A model generated the notes under the pieces. That model was given only the letters and a program-made list of their open reading frames with translations, made no database searches and had not been told where the DNA came from. Positions 11,081 through 22,356 of a stretch of DNA of 64,000 nt are shown here, one piece after another. Location of the stretch: NCBI GenBank assembly GCA_035578175.1, contig JAQMRL010000010.1:30372784-30436783 (forward strand), given 5' to 3'. The translations under genes and the position numbers were made by a program. Origin of the DNA: Catonia carolina. Lineage: Eukaryota; Arthropoda; Insecta; Hemiptera; Achilidae. The stretch's first letter is position 1. Each line of letters begins with the position of its first letter.

Positions 11081-11459
11081 TATTGACTCTTCTTAAGAAC
11101 AATTTTAGGAGTCTAAAAACTTTATCGTTATTTTCTTTTATTCCCTTATATTAAATTCCAAAATTTCCTCTATAATTTGGTACATAAATTCATCCATACA
11201 AAATTTTGTTAAATTTCAATAAATTCCCCTCTCGCTGTCACGGACCAACACTCACTCTCTCACTTTCATTCATCTCTTTCATCACCAGCTCAGGAAATTA
11301 GTAAGCCTACTTTATGAGATCGAGACAGGATTGATTTACTGTGAGAGAGGGCGATACCGCTGATCTCCAGATGTCTCCTCCCTCCGCAGTCTCCCGATCA
11401 CCCTCTCCGCAAACTGAGCGACCAACGTCCAGCTCTTCTCATCCCGCTGCATCGCTGCC

Positions 11460-11463
<4 letters not shown>

Positions 11464-11496
<33 letters not shown>

Positions 11497-11508
11497 ACTC
11501 ACTCACTT
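11464..11508. repeat. (TC)n then (TCAC)n microsatellite
   Basis: About 14 TC units followed by four TCAC units, inside a CT-rich block (about 11220-11520). Confidence 0.95.
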
Positions 11509-11539
11509 TCTGGGATCCACGGTATACCCTACCTGGTCA

Positions 11540-11945
11540 GTCCTATTGTGCGGAATTGAGGCCTGGAATCTGACCGAAACAACATTCAATAAATTGAGAG
11601 CGTTGGATGTATAGGAGAACGCTGCGAATATCCTGGACGCAGAAAATTACTAATGCGGAAGTGCTACGTCGAATAAACAAAGCAGCGGAATTCGTCAGCA
11701 TAGTTAGTGAAGGCAAGAAAGCTGCAATATCTCGGTCATACCATACGGGATGAGCGCAGGTATGAATTGCTCCAACGTATTCTGCAAGGAAAAATCGACA
11801 GTTGAAGGGAACCAGGACACAAAAGAATTTCATGGTTGGCCAACTTGAGGTATGGTTTAACAAAAGCTCAGAAGAACTCTTTCGGACAGTTGCCAGTAAG
11901 GGAAGCATTGCCATGATTCAACTTCGGAACGGAGAGGCACCCTGA
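11540..11945 (+). pseudogene. LINE reverse-transcriptase C-terminus, decayed
   Basis: The translation in shifting frames gives GIEAWNLTETTFNKLRALDV, then RRTLRISWTQKITNAEVLRR, ERRYELLQRILQGKIDS, ISWLANLR and VASKGSIAMIQLRNGEAP with stop at 11943-11945. This is the typical C-terminal region after the reverse transcriptase of insect endonuclease-type LINEs. The same lineage appears near 20.5, 39.1 and 41.4 kb. At least two frameshifts are present. Confidence 0.8.
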
Positions 11946-11956
11946 GAAGAGAAGAA

Positions 11957-12218
11957 GAGGTGGTTTACCATGTTTTCCTCATTAAATTGATAACTATGCT
12001 TATCAGCACTCCACGCCCATTGAAAACATATTTTATTTTTCACCCTAAAAATGATACCTTCACATCATTCACCGCAGGGTTTGTCTGTATAATGAAATTC
12101 GTTACATTCAGAGGAGATAACTGTGACCTCGACCTCTTCTGTTCTTTAATGGTTCAGTCATTTAATTGTCTGAGCATTTGATAAGAAACAGAACTATTTT
12201 TGTAGCCCTGGAACTAAT
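11957..12218 (-). repeat. SINE-C, partial
   Basis: Covers GGTGGTTTACCATG to GTAGCCCTGGAACTA of the consensus in reverse orientation. Both ends are lost. Confidence 0.75.
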
Positions 12219-12219
12219 A

Positions 12220-13028
12220 CGTGACTTTGAAGCTGAAATGTTTTAATAAATCTCGTTATTTTTCTTTTTTATTTATTGTTTTACCAACTTCTGGGTATCC
12301 TTAGCACATAAGGAATTTTTTAAAAAACTGGTCAATTAAATAATCGTTACAAAATTTTCAGGTAAGTAAATTTGTCTAAACTGAGATACACATTTTCAGG
12401 TGAGATTTCCTTTCTAAACCTGTTACAAAATATTTTATAAAAAATATTACCTAAAGATTCCGAACTGTTAAGACTAGAACAGAAAGTGTTTTTATTACTT
12501 TTAAAGCAAAATTTATAAAAAAAAACCCATGTTAAAATTTGTAATAAGAACTATAACTTATAGTAACTTGCAGTAACTTACTAAACTGTGCTAAAGTTAG
12601 TGCAAGTTAAAAACATATTCCTTGTATCCGTCATTGAATGATAACTAACTCCCGACTTTCCATAACAGAATAAAAACCAGTTTTTATAACTTTCGACCAC
12701 TTGTTTCTAAGAAAGTTAAAAAAGGTGCAACTACCCTGAAGCAATCAATATTATATCTTTTTCCTACCGAAAAAGCAAAGTAATTCGGGAAATCAAAACT
12801 ATTATTTATATACCTAGAAGTACTAATATATGGAATTAAACCGAGAAGTTAGGGAAACAGTTTAACTGAATCAATAAGCCCATGCTTTAATAATAAGGTG
12901 ATTTATTATTTTTCCCTGCCATAAATACTAAAATATGGAATTGGAGTTAAACCGGGAAATCTGTCTATAACTTGATGGGCTCCGGCAGAGAGGAGCAATA
13001 TCAGGATTGTAAAACCATTCAGAAAACA
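12220..13028. other. AT-rich stretch, no feature recognised
   Basis: No coding frame or terminal repeat before the mariner at 13031. Confidence 0.5.
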
Positions 13029-13030
13029 TA

Positions 13031-13782
13031 CGAGGTGTGGCTATTAAATTACGAGACTGACGTTGCAAAAAAATTTTATTTATATTTTATACATAATCAC
13101 TTATTGTCACCTTCAATATACACTCCTTCTCTATCCCTACAACGCTCCATGTGAATTTTCCATTGTTGGAAATAGTGCTGGAAGTCATCTTCTTTCAGCT
13201 CCTTCAGGACACGTGCCGCTTTCTCTTTTACAGCTTCCACAGACTCAAATCTTGTCCCTTTTAACGCAGATTTTCCCTTAGGGAACAAGTAGAAGATAAT
13301 AACATGTGATGAAACGTGGTTTTCTACTTACGATCCGGAAACGAAGCGCCAATCCATGCGAGAGCCGAACTTCACCGAGAGCCAAAAAAGCTCGAATGAG
13401 CAAGTCAAAATTTAAACAATGATGATTGTTTTTTTTTTATATCCTTGAGATTGTGTACCTTCACTGGGTTCCTGAAATTCAAACAATTAATCAATATTAC
13501 TACCTTGAGGTACTTTCTAAACTACGTCAAAGAGTAAGGAAAAACGCCCCGAAATGTGGAAGGACAAATCATGGGTTCTCCACCAAGACAATACGCCAGC
13601 TCATTCCGCGTAATCTGTCAAGAGGTTCCTAGCTAGGTACAGCATCTCAGTGTTAGAACATCCACCTTATCTACCAGATCTTGCACCATGTGACTTCTAA
13701 CTGTTCCCTAAGGTGAAATCTGCGTTAAAAGGGAAAAAATTTGAGTCTGTGGAAGCTGTAAAAGAGAAAGCGGCACGTGTCT
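13031..13782 (+). mobile_element. Fold-back mariner-1, copy B (type II), 3' truncated
   Basis: Starts CGAGGTGTGGC after TA (13029-13030). The first ~260 bp are the 3' end of mariner-1 in inverted orientation, extending to GGGAACAAGTAGAA. They then join GATAATAACATGTGATGAAA of the catalytic domain in plus orientation. This junction is shared with copy D (29.7 kb). The element stops at about 13782 in GCGGCACGTGT, so the right arm and terminal repeat are missing. The transposase remnant at 13293-13782 has TYDPETKRQSM and CHQ-type segments in broken frames. Confidence 0.85.
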
Positions 13783-14356
13783 GTGTTTTCATAATGTTTT
13801 TCCTAAAATGTTTTCATTAAAATAATTTTTTTACATAATTTAATGTCTTTGTGGTAGATCTAGGCCTGAAGTACTGAAAAACATAAAACACCGAAAATCG
13901 AAATTTTCAATCAAAACCATCGACAGTCTCACCTTAATTTGAATAAGGGTGTACAAAAAGTGCCAGCCCTTATTTTGAAAACTTGAAGGCGTAAGCCTGC
14001 CATTGCCGACCAAAATTCCAACGTTACAGAAAAATAAAATGCTGTTAAAAATTAATTTTTATTGAGTTCATAAAAAAAATCGTTCTAACACTAAAAATAT
14101 TCAAAACATTTTTTTTAGTTATACCCTTTCTTGACCATCGGGACTTACGAGTCCCTTTTTAGTACCATTGGATTTATCTGTGCATTAGCAGTTTAAATTG
14201 CCTAGTTGACCATCGGGACTTAAATCCCGCCTTGTCTGATTTTTCTGTAAACTGTAAGGGCTTAAAAAATACATCAGATCGTGTCACCTGTGTATTGAAT
14301 GAAGCTATCACATGTAGTACATGTGCGTCTAACTTAGTGTTGTACTTACACTTTTT
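13783..14356. other. Unclassified; two GACCATCGGGACT hairpin motifs
   Basis: GACCATCGGGACTTA occurs twice, near 14149 and 14210. Each is followed by a complementary GTCCC or ATCCC, so each can form a small hairpin. No coding frame seen. Confidence 0.4.
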
Positions 14357-14490
14357 ACTTTCTCTTGCCTATATGAATATATAGGAAGGAAAGTATTGTT
14401 TTCATGTCGATTTTTCGAAATCGAGTTTTCACCGGATCTATACGTTTTCAGACCCCCTGAACCCAAAAAACATGTTTTTAGCGATTAGTC

Positions 14491-14528
<38 letters not shown>

Positions 14529-15290
14529 TGTGTGTGAACAGAATATCTCAAGAACGGAACATCGTACAAACTTGAAACTTAAGTTACATACCACTACCGG
14601 ACCCGACACGAACATTTTCATCAAAATCGGTCAACCGGAAGTAGTAGTTTATTCGTATGATTTTTCACTTTTTTGCGATTTTCTTAAAAACTGGTCCTAC
14701 GATTTTTTTTAAAATCGCCTGGTTTACTGCATTTTTTATTCTCTACAAAATAGGGTAGGCGCCATGTTTGCTGAAATTCTGCGTGAGGCTGTTTTTACGT
14801 AAAAACATTTTCTTTTTAAGATTGCGGCTTTAATATACATTTTAGCGCAAAACATTATATAATAAAAGTTGTAGAAAATGTAAAATTCTACAACTTTTAT
14901 TACAAACATTTTTTTGTATAACGCTTAGTTTAGCAGTAATTAGCAATTTTCTGTTTTTTTCTCACGAAAACGTGTGAAAAATCTATTTTTTTAAGATTTC
15001 GGCCTTAGAATGCATTTTACGACAAAAGTATATATAATAAAATTTATAGAAAATTAAAAGATCTGCAACTTTTATTTAGAACATTTTTCTCTACAGAGCC
15101 TAGTTTAGCGTGAAAGAGTGATTTTCCGTATTTTTAAGACAAACTGAGGTCGATTTTAATTTTGTGTATTTCACTAATGTTTTTTGAGGTTAGTTTGTGT
15201 GTTTATTTCTAATGTTTTATTACTAATGTTAGGTTTATTGTTAATTATTTGCATTGGCAAGAGAAAGTTGTGTGAGTGTTTCACACCAGA
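14357..15290 (-). mobile_element. HINE, full length
   Basis: 934 bp between T runs, from ACTTTCTCTTGCC with the CCTATAT-GAAT-ATATAGG hairpin at the left to CACACCAGA at the right. It holds a (GT)n tract at 14491-14536 and conserved internal inverted motifs around AAAGTTGTAGA/TCTACAACTTT. GGCAAGAGAAAGT lies about 25 bp inside the right end. This is one of the best reference copies of the family. Confidence 0.82.
14491..14536. repeat. (GT)n tract inside HINE
   Basis: About 20 GT units with two interruptions. Its position inside the element is shared with the other copies. Confidence 0.95.
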
Positions 15291-15422
15291 TTTTTTATTA
15301 TTGATTTTACACTGATTTTATTATTGTGCAGTCCAGAAAGGGTTAAAGTCGCATCGACAGTTTGGTAATTAGGAACTACTGTGAGTTTTGGTACTTTAAC
15401 AGTAGTTTTAACGTGTTAAAAT

Positions 15423-15650
15423 TTCCAGACCCTAGCCGAGTATTGAACCCGGAACCTTTCGCCTTGTAGGCTAGCGCGCTAGTCACTACGCCACGGAGGC
15501 GGTTTCAAAATACATTATTCCATTAATTATTATTTAAAAAATTTTTCGAAATGTTCGGTAAACCGGATGTTATCACTACGTAAAATATATCGAAATCCTG
15601 TTTTACGGACGTTGGTACTGAAAGGTTTAAATAATTTATATCAGTAAAAA
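15423..15650 (-). repeat. SINE-F, tRNA-derived
   Basis: On the minus strand the head reads CCTCCGTGGCGTAGTGACTA, an A-box form, then GGTTCCGGGTTCAATACTC containing the B box. The body ends in ATATCAG. Acceptor ends do not pair, so it is not a working tRNA. A second copy lies at 15984-16295 in the same orientation. Confidence 0.7.
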
Positions 15651-15656
15651 AAGAAC

Positions 15657-15983
15657 CCACCGGGTTGGTCTAGAGCTAAAGTCGTCGCCAAAATCAACTG
15701 TTTAACAGCTGATTTTCGGAGACGAAGGTTCCTGGTTCAAATCATAGTAAAAGGTAGTTACTTTTATACGGATTTGAATACTAGACTGTGGTTACCGGTG
15801 TACTTTGATGGTTGGGGTTCAATTAACCATACTCTCTCAGGAATGGTCGGCCTGGGTCTGTACAAGACTACACCTCATTTACACGTCATACACATCATCC
15901 TCATCTCATTGGGTCATGGGGTTGTTTATTGTTCTGAATTGAACAGATTGCAACGTACACGCATTAGGGATTACAAAAAAAAA
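15657..15983 (+). repeat. SINE-D, full length
   Basis: It starts CCCACCGGGTTGGTCTAGAG and ends in a nine-A tail. It sits between two SINE-F copies. The B box is GGTTCAAATCA here. A short frame through the body has no family match. Confidence 0.85.
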
Positions 15984-16295
15984 CTTCCAGACCATAGCCG
16001 GGTATTGAACCAGGAACCTTTGGCTTTGTAGACTAGCGCGCTAGTCACTACACCACGGAGGCGGTTTAAAAATACATTGTTCCATTAATTATTATTAAAT
16101 TTTTTTTTAGAAATGTTTGGTTATCCGGACGTTGGCATTTTATGCATAACTAATGGGTGTCGGTGATAACGGGTGTCGGTGATTAGTTAAATAACTACGG
16201 TGATAACGGATGTTATCACCGTAAAAAAATATTGACATCCTGTTTTACGGCCGTTGGTACTGAAAGGGTTATATATTTTATATCAGTAAAAATAG
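15984..16295 (-). repeat. SINE-F, second copy
   Basis: Same head and body as 15423-15650. It has an extra stretch near 16140-16215 with repeated GGTGTCGGTGAT and GGTGATAACGG motifs. Confidence 0.68.
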
Positions 16296-16752
16296 ATTTT
16301 GATAGATAATTTCAAACAATATAATATATTCTCCAGATCTATCTGAATAGATAACAAATTATTCTAATGTTTTCTATAAGCCACCCAACTACCAATGGCA
16401 ATTAGAGGTGCTTTTATTTTATTTATATTTTTTAAATTAAATTTTTAACCGGTTGGTATTATATTATGATAGGTTGGTTAAAGCTAGTGCTGTCTGTTGT
16501 TAATCTGGTTTTAAAGCGTACATAGTACAGTTGATTTGTTACCATGGTAACCGGTTCTACAATAGTCCATGTTTTATATATTATATTACATTATTTAGAT
16601 CTGTTGTTAGAAGTTGCCTTTATGTATTTCTCATACATTAATAAAAAAAATATATAAAAAATACTTTTTTAAACAAGTAGGTTTAGATTAGTTAAATATA
16701 ATATTGTATTTTATTTCTGCGTATTGTATTTCAGTTTTATCTGCAGAACTTT
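16296..16752. other. AT-rich stretch, no feature recognised
   Basis: No coding signal or repeat boundary seen. Confidence 0.5.
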
Positions 16753-16998
16753 GCCCATAATGGACAGGTGGAGTGTTAAATTAATTGCACTCGATTTGTT
16801 AGTATCAGAGCTACAAAAAATAGTTCTGTTTCTTATCACATAGTCAGCCAATTATATGACTGAACTATTTAAGAACATAAGAGGTAGAGATGTAAAAGAC
16901 ACTACTCAGAGTTATCTCCTCTGAAAGCAATGAATTTCATTATACAGCCAGACCCTGTGGTGGATGATTTGAAGGTGTCATTTGTAGGGAGGAAAGTG
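16753..16998 (+). repeat. SINE-C, 3' truncated
   Basis: Begins GCCCATAATGGACAGGTGGA and stops within the GGTGTCATTTGTAGGG region, so its 3' part and (CAA)n tail are absent. Confidence 0.78.
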
Positions 16999-17562
16999 GG
17001 TGAAATAAATAATGTTTTCTGTGTCATATAAATGGTATTTTATAGTAAAGGTAGGCCTGGCTTTTGTAGTCACTCGGTATTGTGAGAGCCAGGTACCTAT
17101 TTAGATAATTGGTGTTTTTGTAACGCCTTCTATTTTATCCTAATTTGTTTACAGTTGTTACAATTTATCCAGAAACCGTCAGAAGGATTTTGTATTTTAT
17201 TATTAACCTATATCAAAAATCACTGTCTTTTCTCGAACTCCCCATTAGCCCACCTATAAAAGCTCCGGGTTTTTTATGGTCCGAAATTTATTTTATATTT
17301 GTCTGTGACTGAGTGAGCGTATTCGATAGTGCATACAGGTAGTCCAGTAAGTTAGAATAGGTCAACGATACTGCGAATAACTGGCTATTGTATAACTTTT
17401 ATCTATTCTGTGTCATTTCTGTAAGTAGTATTAAGTAAATTATTTAACTTATTTATTTTATTAGTTAATTATAGCCTAATTAGTTTGTTATTTATTAAGT
17501 AGTTTCATTGTAATATACTTGGAGATTGTAGTCAATAATGTAAACGTAAGTAATTTAATAAA
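16999..17562. other. Unclassified; TATA-like box, possible LTR remnant
   Basis: Contains CCTATAAAAGCTCC near 17257. Beyond the mariner-1 insertion it continues into a segment with CCCAGATCCCGAAA (about 18553-18566), a motif repeated near 21114-21127. That could be an LTR-type edge and primer region, but no second LTR and no gag/pol frame are visible. Confidence 0.3.
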
Positions 17563-17564
17563 TA

Positions 17565-18512
17565 CGAGGTGTGGCTATTAAATAACGAGACTGACATTGT
17601 AAAAAAAACTTTATTCATATTTTATACATAATCACTTATTGTCACCTTCAATATACACTCCTTCTCTATCCCTACAACGCTCCATGCGAATTTTCCATTG
17701 TTCAAAACAGTGCTGAAAGCCATCTTCTGTCAGCTCCTTCAGGACACGTGCCGCTCAAAAATGTTTGAAATGAAACTCGCAAAAATGTTTGTACTGACAC
17801 TTTGTACGCGATTGAAAATTACCCAAATTTTTTGGAAACGATAATAATATGTGACGAAACGTGGTTTTTTACTTATGATCCGGAAACGAAGCGCCAATCC
17901 ATGCGAGAGCCGAACTTCACCGAGAGCCAAAAAAGTTCGAATGAACAAGTCAAAATTTAAAGCAATGATGATCGTTTTGTTTTTTTTGATATCCATGGGA
18001 TTGTGTACCTTCACTCGGTCCTGAAGGTTAAACAATTAATCAATATAAGTACCTTGAGGTACTTTCTAAACTACGTCAAAGAGTAAAGAAAAATCGCCCC
18101 GAAATGTGGAGTGGAAGGACAAATCATGGGTTCTCCACCAAGAGAAAGCGCCAGCTCATTCCGCGTTATCTGTCAAGAGGTTCCTAGCCAAATACAGCAT
18201 CTCAGTGTTAGAACATCCACCTTATTCACCAGATCTTGCACTATGTGACTTCTACCTGTTCCCTAAGATGAAATCTGCATTAAAAGGCACAAGATTTGAG
18301 TCTGCGGAAGCTGTAGAAGAGAAAGCGGCACGTGTTCTGAAGGAGCTGACAGAAGATGACTTCCAGCACTGTTTCCAACAATGGAAAATTCGCATGGAGC
18401 GTTGTAGGGATAGAGAAGGAATGTATATTGAAGGTGACAATAAGTGATTACGTATAAAATAAAAATAAATTTTTTTACAACGTCAGTCTCGTTATTTATT
18501 AGCCACACCTCG
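17565..18512 (+). mobile_element. Fold-back mariner-1, copy C (type I)
   Basis: TA-flanked (17563-17564, 18513-18514), 948 bp. The left arm 17565-17755 is the inverted complement of the right arm 18324-18512. The junction to the catalytic domain at GCCGCT/CAAAAATG is the same as in copy A, showing that this rearranged structure itself moved. Both ends carry CGAGGTGTGGCTATTAA-type repeats. Confidence 0.9.
17757..18447 (+). pseudogene. Mariner-1 transposase catalytic region, broken
   Basis: The best preserved 3' half of the family: WVLHQEKAPAHSALSVKRFL, EHPPYSPDLALCDF and GMYIEGDNK with stop at 18445-18447. The second catalytic Asp (HQDN in other copies) is Glu here (HQEK). The spacing to the third Asp is 34 residues, defining DD34D. 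Frameshifts separate it from the DPETKRQSM part. The N-terminal DNA-binding half is missing. Confidence 0.88.
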
Positions 18513-18900
18513 TACTTGTAATTTTAAACTTTAGTGAGTTAATTAATTGATTTACCCAGATCCCGAAACGGACCTTAGATATGTGTCATAATATGAAGCT
18601 AAAGAAAATACTACACTGTATACAATACAGTATAGCTTAAAATACATCTTGTAAATAAATTTCAATGCGCTTAATGTATTTCAAAAATATTTATGGTTTT
18701 CCATGGTAAAATAACAAATTATAATCATATTTTAAACCCATCTAAACGTTCCAGAACGAAGAACTAAGGGCCTTGGTGAATACTTATTGGTATGTCAGGA
18801 ATCAAGTGGGAGGATCTCGTTTTCCATTCCTGGCTAAAAACTGAAAATCTTAACAAGTTAAATCCCACCGTTCCATAATCCACAGTAGTCTTTAATAATA
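18513..18900. other. AT-rich stretch
   Basis: Continues the sequence interrupted by mariner-1. Holds the CCCAGATCCCGAAA motif and nothing else recognised. Confidence 0.4.
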
Positions 18901-18907
18901 ATATTAA

Positions 18908-18940
18908 TAATTATTATTATTATTATTATTATTATTATAA
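18908..18940. repeat. (TTA)n microsatellite
   Basis: About 10 uninterrupted TTA/ATT units, just upstream of a SINE-C. Confidence 0.95.
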
Positions 18941-18966
18941 ATATTGTAATAAATATTATTATAAAA

Positions 18967-19391
18967 GACAGGTGGAGTGTCAAATTATTTACACTCGATC
19001 TGTTAGTTGCAGGGCTAAAATAAATAGTTCTGTTTGTTATCATATGATCAGCCAATTAAATAACTGAATCATTTAAGAACAGAAGAGGTAGAGGTGTAAA
19101 AGAAACTAATCAGAGTTATCTTATCTGAAAGTAATGAATTTCATTATACAGCCAGACCCTGTGGTGAATGAAGTGAAGGTGTCATTTGCAGAGTGGAAAA
19201 TATGTGCTTTTCAGAGGGCTTGGCATGCTGATAAGCATATATTTCCACTCAGTGAGGAAGGCAATGGTAAACCACCTCACTACTCGTTTTACTTAGTAAA
19301 ACCTCTAGAGGTTCAAACCAGCCTTTTGGCTGATGACCTAAACAACAATAATAATAATAACAATAATAATAATAATAATAATAATAATAAA
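18967..19391 (+). repeat. SINE-C with long (AAC/AAT)n tail
   Basis: Full element from GACAGGTGGAGTG to GATGACCTAAACAAC, followed by about 40 bp of AAT/AAC units (19341-19390). The element lies between two triplet runs. A 94-codon frame starting MNFIIQPDPVVN at 19134 runs to the tail. The same frame recurs in the copies at 47.4, 54.2 and 61.4 kb. Confidence 0.85.
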
Positions 19392-19613
19392 CCTGCTAAA
19401 GTGGTTTTAAATAAATAAAAAGGAATATAGGTAAAAGTATTACAACGTAATTCTGAAAAAAAAGTAGCAATAATACAATTGTTAAATTTTTTACATAACA
19501 CTAGGTCTCTGATCATGTTGGATATATTGTAATTGTGACTTATCATTGCACCAAGGTTAAAACTTATATAATATTAAAACAATGCTTCTAAAAAACGTTT
19601 AATAAAATAAAAA

Positions 19614-19933
19614 ACTTGGTGTGAAACGCTCACCGACTTTCTCTTGTCAATGTAAATAATGAAAAAATAACATATATAATATTTTTATAATCATTAATAA
19701 AATACATCAACATATTTTTTTATCTACAGAACTTCGGTTGGCGTCAATTAGTGATTTTCCGTACTTTTAAGTAGAATAGAGATTTATTTTCATTTTGCGT
19801 CATTCATCTATGATTAAAATTAGGTTATGTTTTTCATTTTACATTGTTTACTCATGGTTATAGATAGGTTATACCGTATACTGTTCATTATTTACATTGG
19901 CAAGAGAAAGTCGTGTGAGTGTTTCACTAGAGA
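19614..19933. mobile_element. HINE fragments in opposite orientations
   Basis: 19614-19660 is a 5' end in plus sense (GGTGTGAAACGCTCACCGAC). About 19690-19933 is the 5' third of another copy in minus sense, ending GTCGTGTGAGTGTTTCAC. Together they make a partial palindrome around AT-rich DNA. Confidence 0.6.
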
Positions 19934-20057
19934 TTGATTTTTTATTTAACCTAATTGTATTTGTTAGTTAGCTTCACTTAAATCATTAATTGTGTAAAAT
20001 AAATAATTCTTATAATATCAGGGTATCAGGGTATTATAATTCTTATAATATCAGGGT

Positions 20058-20453
20058 GCGCCCATAACGAGCTGGTGGTGTTTTAAATTATTTGCACTCG
20101 ATCTGTTGGTTCCAGGGCTTTAAAAAATTGTTCTGTTTCATGTCACATAGTCAGCCAATTATATAATATTGAACTATTTAAGAACAGAAGAGGTAAATGT
20201 GTAAACGACACTAGTCAGAGGTATCTCCTCTGAGAGTAATGAATTGCACTACACAGCCAGACCCTGTGTTGAATGAAGTGAAGGTGTCATTTGCAGGGTG
20301 GAAAGAGGGTGCTTTTCGGAGGGCCCGGGCTGCTAATAAGCATAATTTTTCAACTCAGTGATGAAGGCAGTAGTAAACCACCTCACTTCTCATTTTTACT
20401 TGGTAAAACCTCTAGAGGTTCAAACCAGCCTTTCGGCTTTTGACCTAAACAAC
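20058..20453 (+). repeat. SINE-C with 11-bp TSD
   Basis: Flanked by AATATCAGGGT at 20047-20057 and 20454-20464. Starts GCGCCCATAACGAG and ends CCTAAACAAC. Confidence 0.87.
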
Positions 20454-20455
20454 AA

Positions 20456-20494
20456 TATCAGGGTAAAATATCTTCCCGATATTTTACCCTGATA
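20456..20494. repeat. Perfect 17-bp hairpin at a junction
   Basis: TATCAGGGTAAAATATC at 20456-20472 and its exact complement at 20478-20494 are separated by TTCCC. The right arm belongs to the LINE relic (QGKISG-coding). The left arm is flanking DNA that includes the SINE-C TSD. Confidence 0.92.
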
Positions 20495-20720
20495 ATTGTA
20501 CAATTAGAGTAGATTATATCGTTCTTCTCGTATAACTTGACCAAAATATTGCAGTTTTCTTGTGTTTATTTTCTTAATAACTGGTCCTTCTTTCTTCATG
20601 AAACGCCGGACTTGCTCGTTTGTTTTCTTCTCTCTCCATTTTACTCTTAACATACGGCGATACACCCAGATTTTAAAGCCATGGATTTTTAACATCTTTT
20701 TTCCTGAGCATCCATGCCTT
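20473..20720 (-). pseudogene. LINE reverse-transcriptase C-terminus fragment
   Basis: Minus-strand translation: RRMLRVKWREKKTNEQVRRF, then KKINTRKLQYFGQVIREERY, a stop, and QGKISG. This matches the C-terminal pattern of the relics at 11.5, 39.1 and 41.4 kb. A near copy at 39.0-39.5 kb carries a SINE that is absent here. Confidence 0.8.
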
Positions 20721-20739
20721 CGTTAAAAAAGAATTGTTA

Positions 20740-20987
20740 AGCTGTAACATCTGTTTTATCTACATAACTTTGGTTCGCATCAATTAGTAATTTTCCGTAT
20801 TTTTAAGTGGAAAAGAGATTGATTTTCATTTCGCGTCATTCACCCATGATTAAAATTAGGTTATGTTTTTCATATTACATTGTTTACTCATGATTAAACA
20901 TAGGTATTATTGTTCATTATATAATTGTTCATTATAACATTGGTTCTTACATTGGTAAGAGAGAATTGTGTCAGTGTTTCACACGAG
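20740..20987 (-). mobile_element. HINE variant, 5' third
   Basis: Matches the 5' part of the family in reverse (ATTTTCCGTATTTTTAAG, TTCACCCATGATTAAAATTA, GTGTCAGTGTTTCACACGAGA). It lies beside the LINE relic in the same arrangement as at 39.5 kb. Confidence 0.65.
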
Positions 20988-21503
20988 ATTGATTATTTTA
21001 TTTAACCTAATTGTATTTATTAGTTAGCTTAAGTTAAATCATTAATTGTGTAAAATAAATAATTCTTATAAGTTTAAAGGTTTAAAGATAGTTTGTTTAT
21101 TATTTATTAAACCCAGATCCCGAAAGAATCTAGGCTTAGATGTTACAATATAAATAGGTACATTTTCTAATAAGTAACGTTGTAAAAGTAAACTTGTTAA
21201 TATTTTTAGGAGTGATATATAGATACCTACAGAAAATATTTACATGAATGTTTGACAAACGACATGATATGTCTGTCATTTATGATAATACGTTTACGAT
21301 ATTAAAGTTCTCATATAAAATTTTATTTTTAATAACCTTCAACTTAGGTATGGAATATGGGCTGAAAGATTATATAACTGGTAACATAAATTTGGGTACC
21401 AGAATTATCAGGGTGGCAATGAGGAACATTAAACTAAATATTATTCTGTGCACCACCGTCATAAATTGTTAGGTGTGCATATCCTTAGTTACAAATTGAG
21501 AAC
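20988..21503. other. AT-rich stretch
   Basis: Holds a second CCCAGATCCCGAAA motif near 21114. No coding signal recognised. Confidence 0.4.
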
Positions 21504-21679
21504 AGTTAATTTAACCCCGACCATAAAAGTACACCGATAACCACTGTCTTGTACTCAAATTCGTATAAAAGTAATTACCATTAGTAGGATTTGAACCACG
21601 AAATTTTCGTCTAAGGAAATCAGCTGTTAAACAGCTAACTCGCGGTGACGACTTTACCTTTAGACCAACCCGATGGGTT
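21504..21679 (-). repeat. SINE-D array, copy 1 (3' truncated)
   Basis: Head and early body only. It ends with GATGGGTT before GAATTCAA at 21680-21687, which is repeated at both later junctions of the array. Confidence 0.78.
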
Positions 21680-21689
21680 GAATTCAATT

Positions 21690-22020
21690 TTATTTTTATC
21701 CCTAATGTGTGTACGTTGTAATCTGTTCAATTTAGAACAATAAACAACTCCATGACCCAATGAGATGAGTATGACATGTATGACGTGTAAATGAGGTGTA
21801 GTCTTGTGCAGACTCAGGCCGACCATTCCTTAGAGAGTAGGCCTATGGTTAATTGAACCCCAACCATCAAAGTACACCGGTAACCAATGTCTAGCATTCA
21901 AATCCATATAAAAGTAACTACCTTTACTAGGATTTAAACCAGGAACTTTCGTCTCCGAAAATCACTTTTAAACAGCTAACTCGCGGTGACGACTTTACCT
22001 CTAGACCAACCCGGTGGGTT
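21690..22020 (-). repeat. SINE-D array, copy 2
   Basis: Full copy, bounded by GAATTCAA (21680-21687) and GAATTCAAAT (22021-22030). B box on the minus strand is GGTTTAAATCC. Confidence 0.82.
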
Positions 22021-22030
22021 TGAATTCAAA

Positions 22031-22356
22031 TTTTTTTTAATCCTAATATGTGTACGTTGCAATCTGTTCAATTTAGAACAATAAACAACCCCATGACCCA
22101 ATGAGATGAGTATGATATGTATGACGTGTAAATGAGGTGTAGTCTTGTACAGACTCAGGCACACCATTCCTGAGAGAGTATGGTTAATTGAACCCCAACC
22201 ATCAAAGTACTCCGGTAACCAATGTCTAGCATTCAAATCCGTATAAAAGTAACTACCTTTACTAGGATTTGAACCAGGAACCTTCGTCTCCGGAAATCAG
22301 CCGTTAAACAGCTGATTTTGGCAACGACTTTACCTCTAGACCAACCCGGTGGGTTT
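22031..22356 (-). repeat. SINE-D array, copy 3
   Basis: Full copy bounded by the perfect repeat GAATTCAAAT at 22021-22030 and 22357-22366. It is very similar to copy 2. Confidence 0.85.

Noticed and set aside
18252..18508. Minus-strand frames opposite the mariner-1 C-terminus (MWLLNNETDV-type and MSPSIYTPSL-type)
   Set aside because: They recur in every mariner-1 copy as antisense shadows of the transposase and terminal repeat. No independent support.
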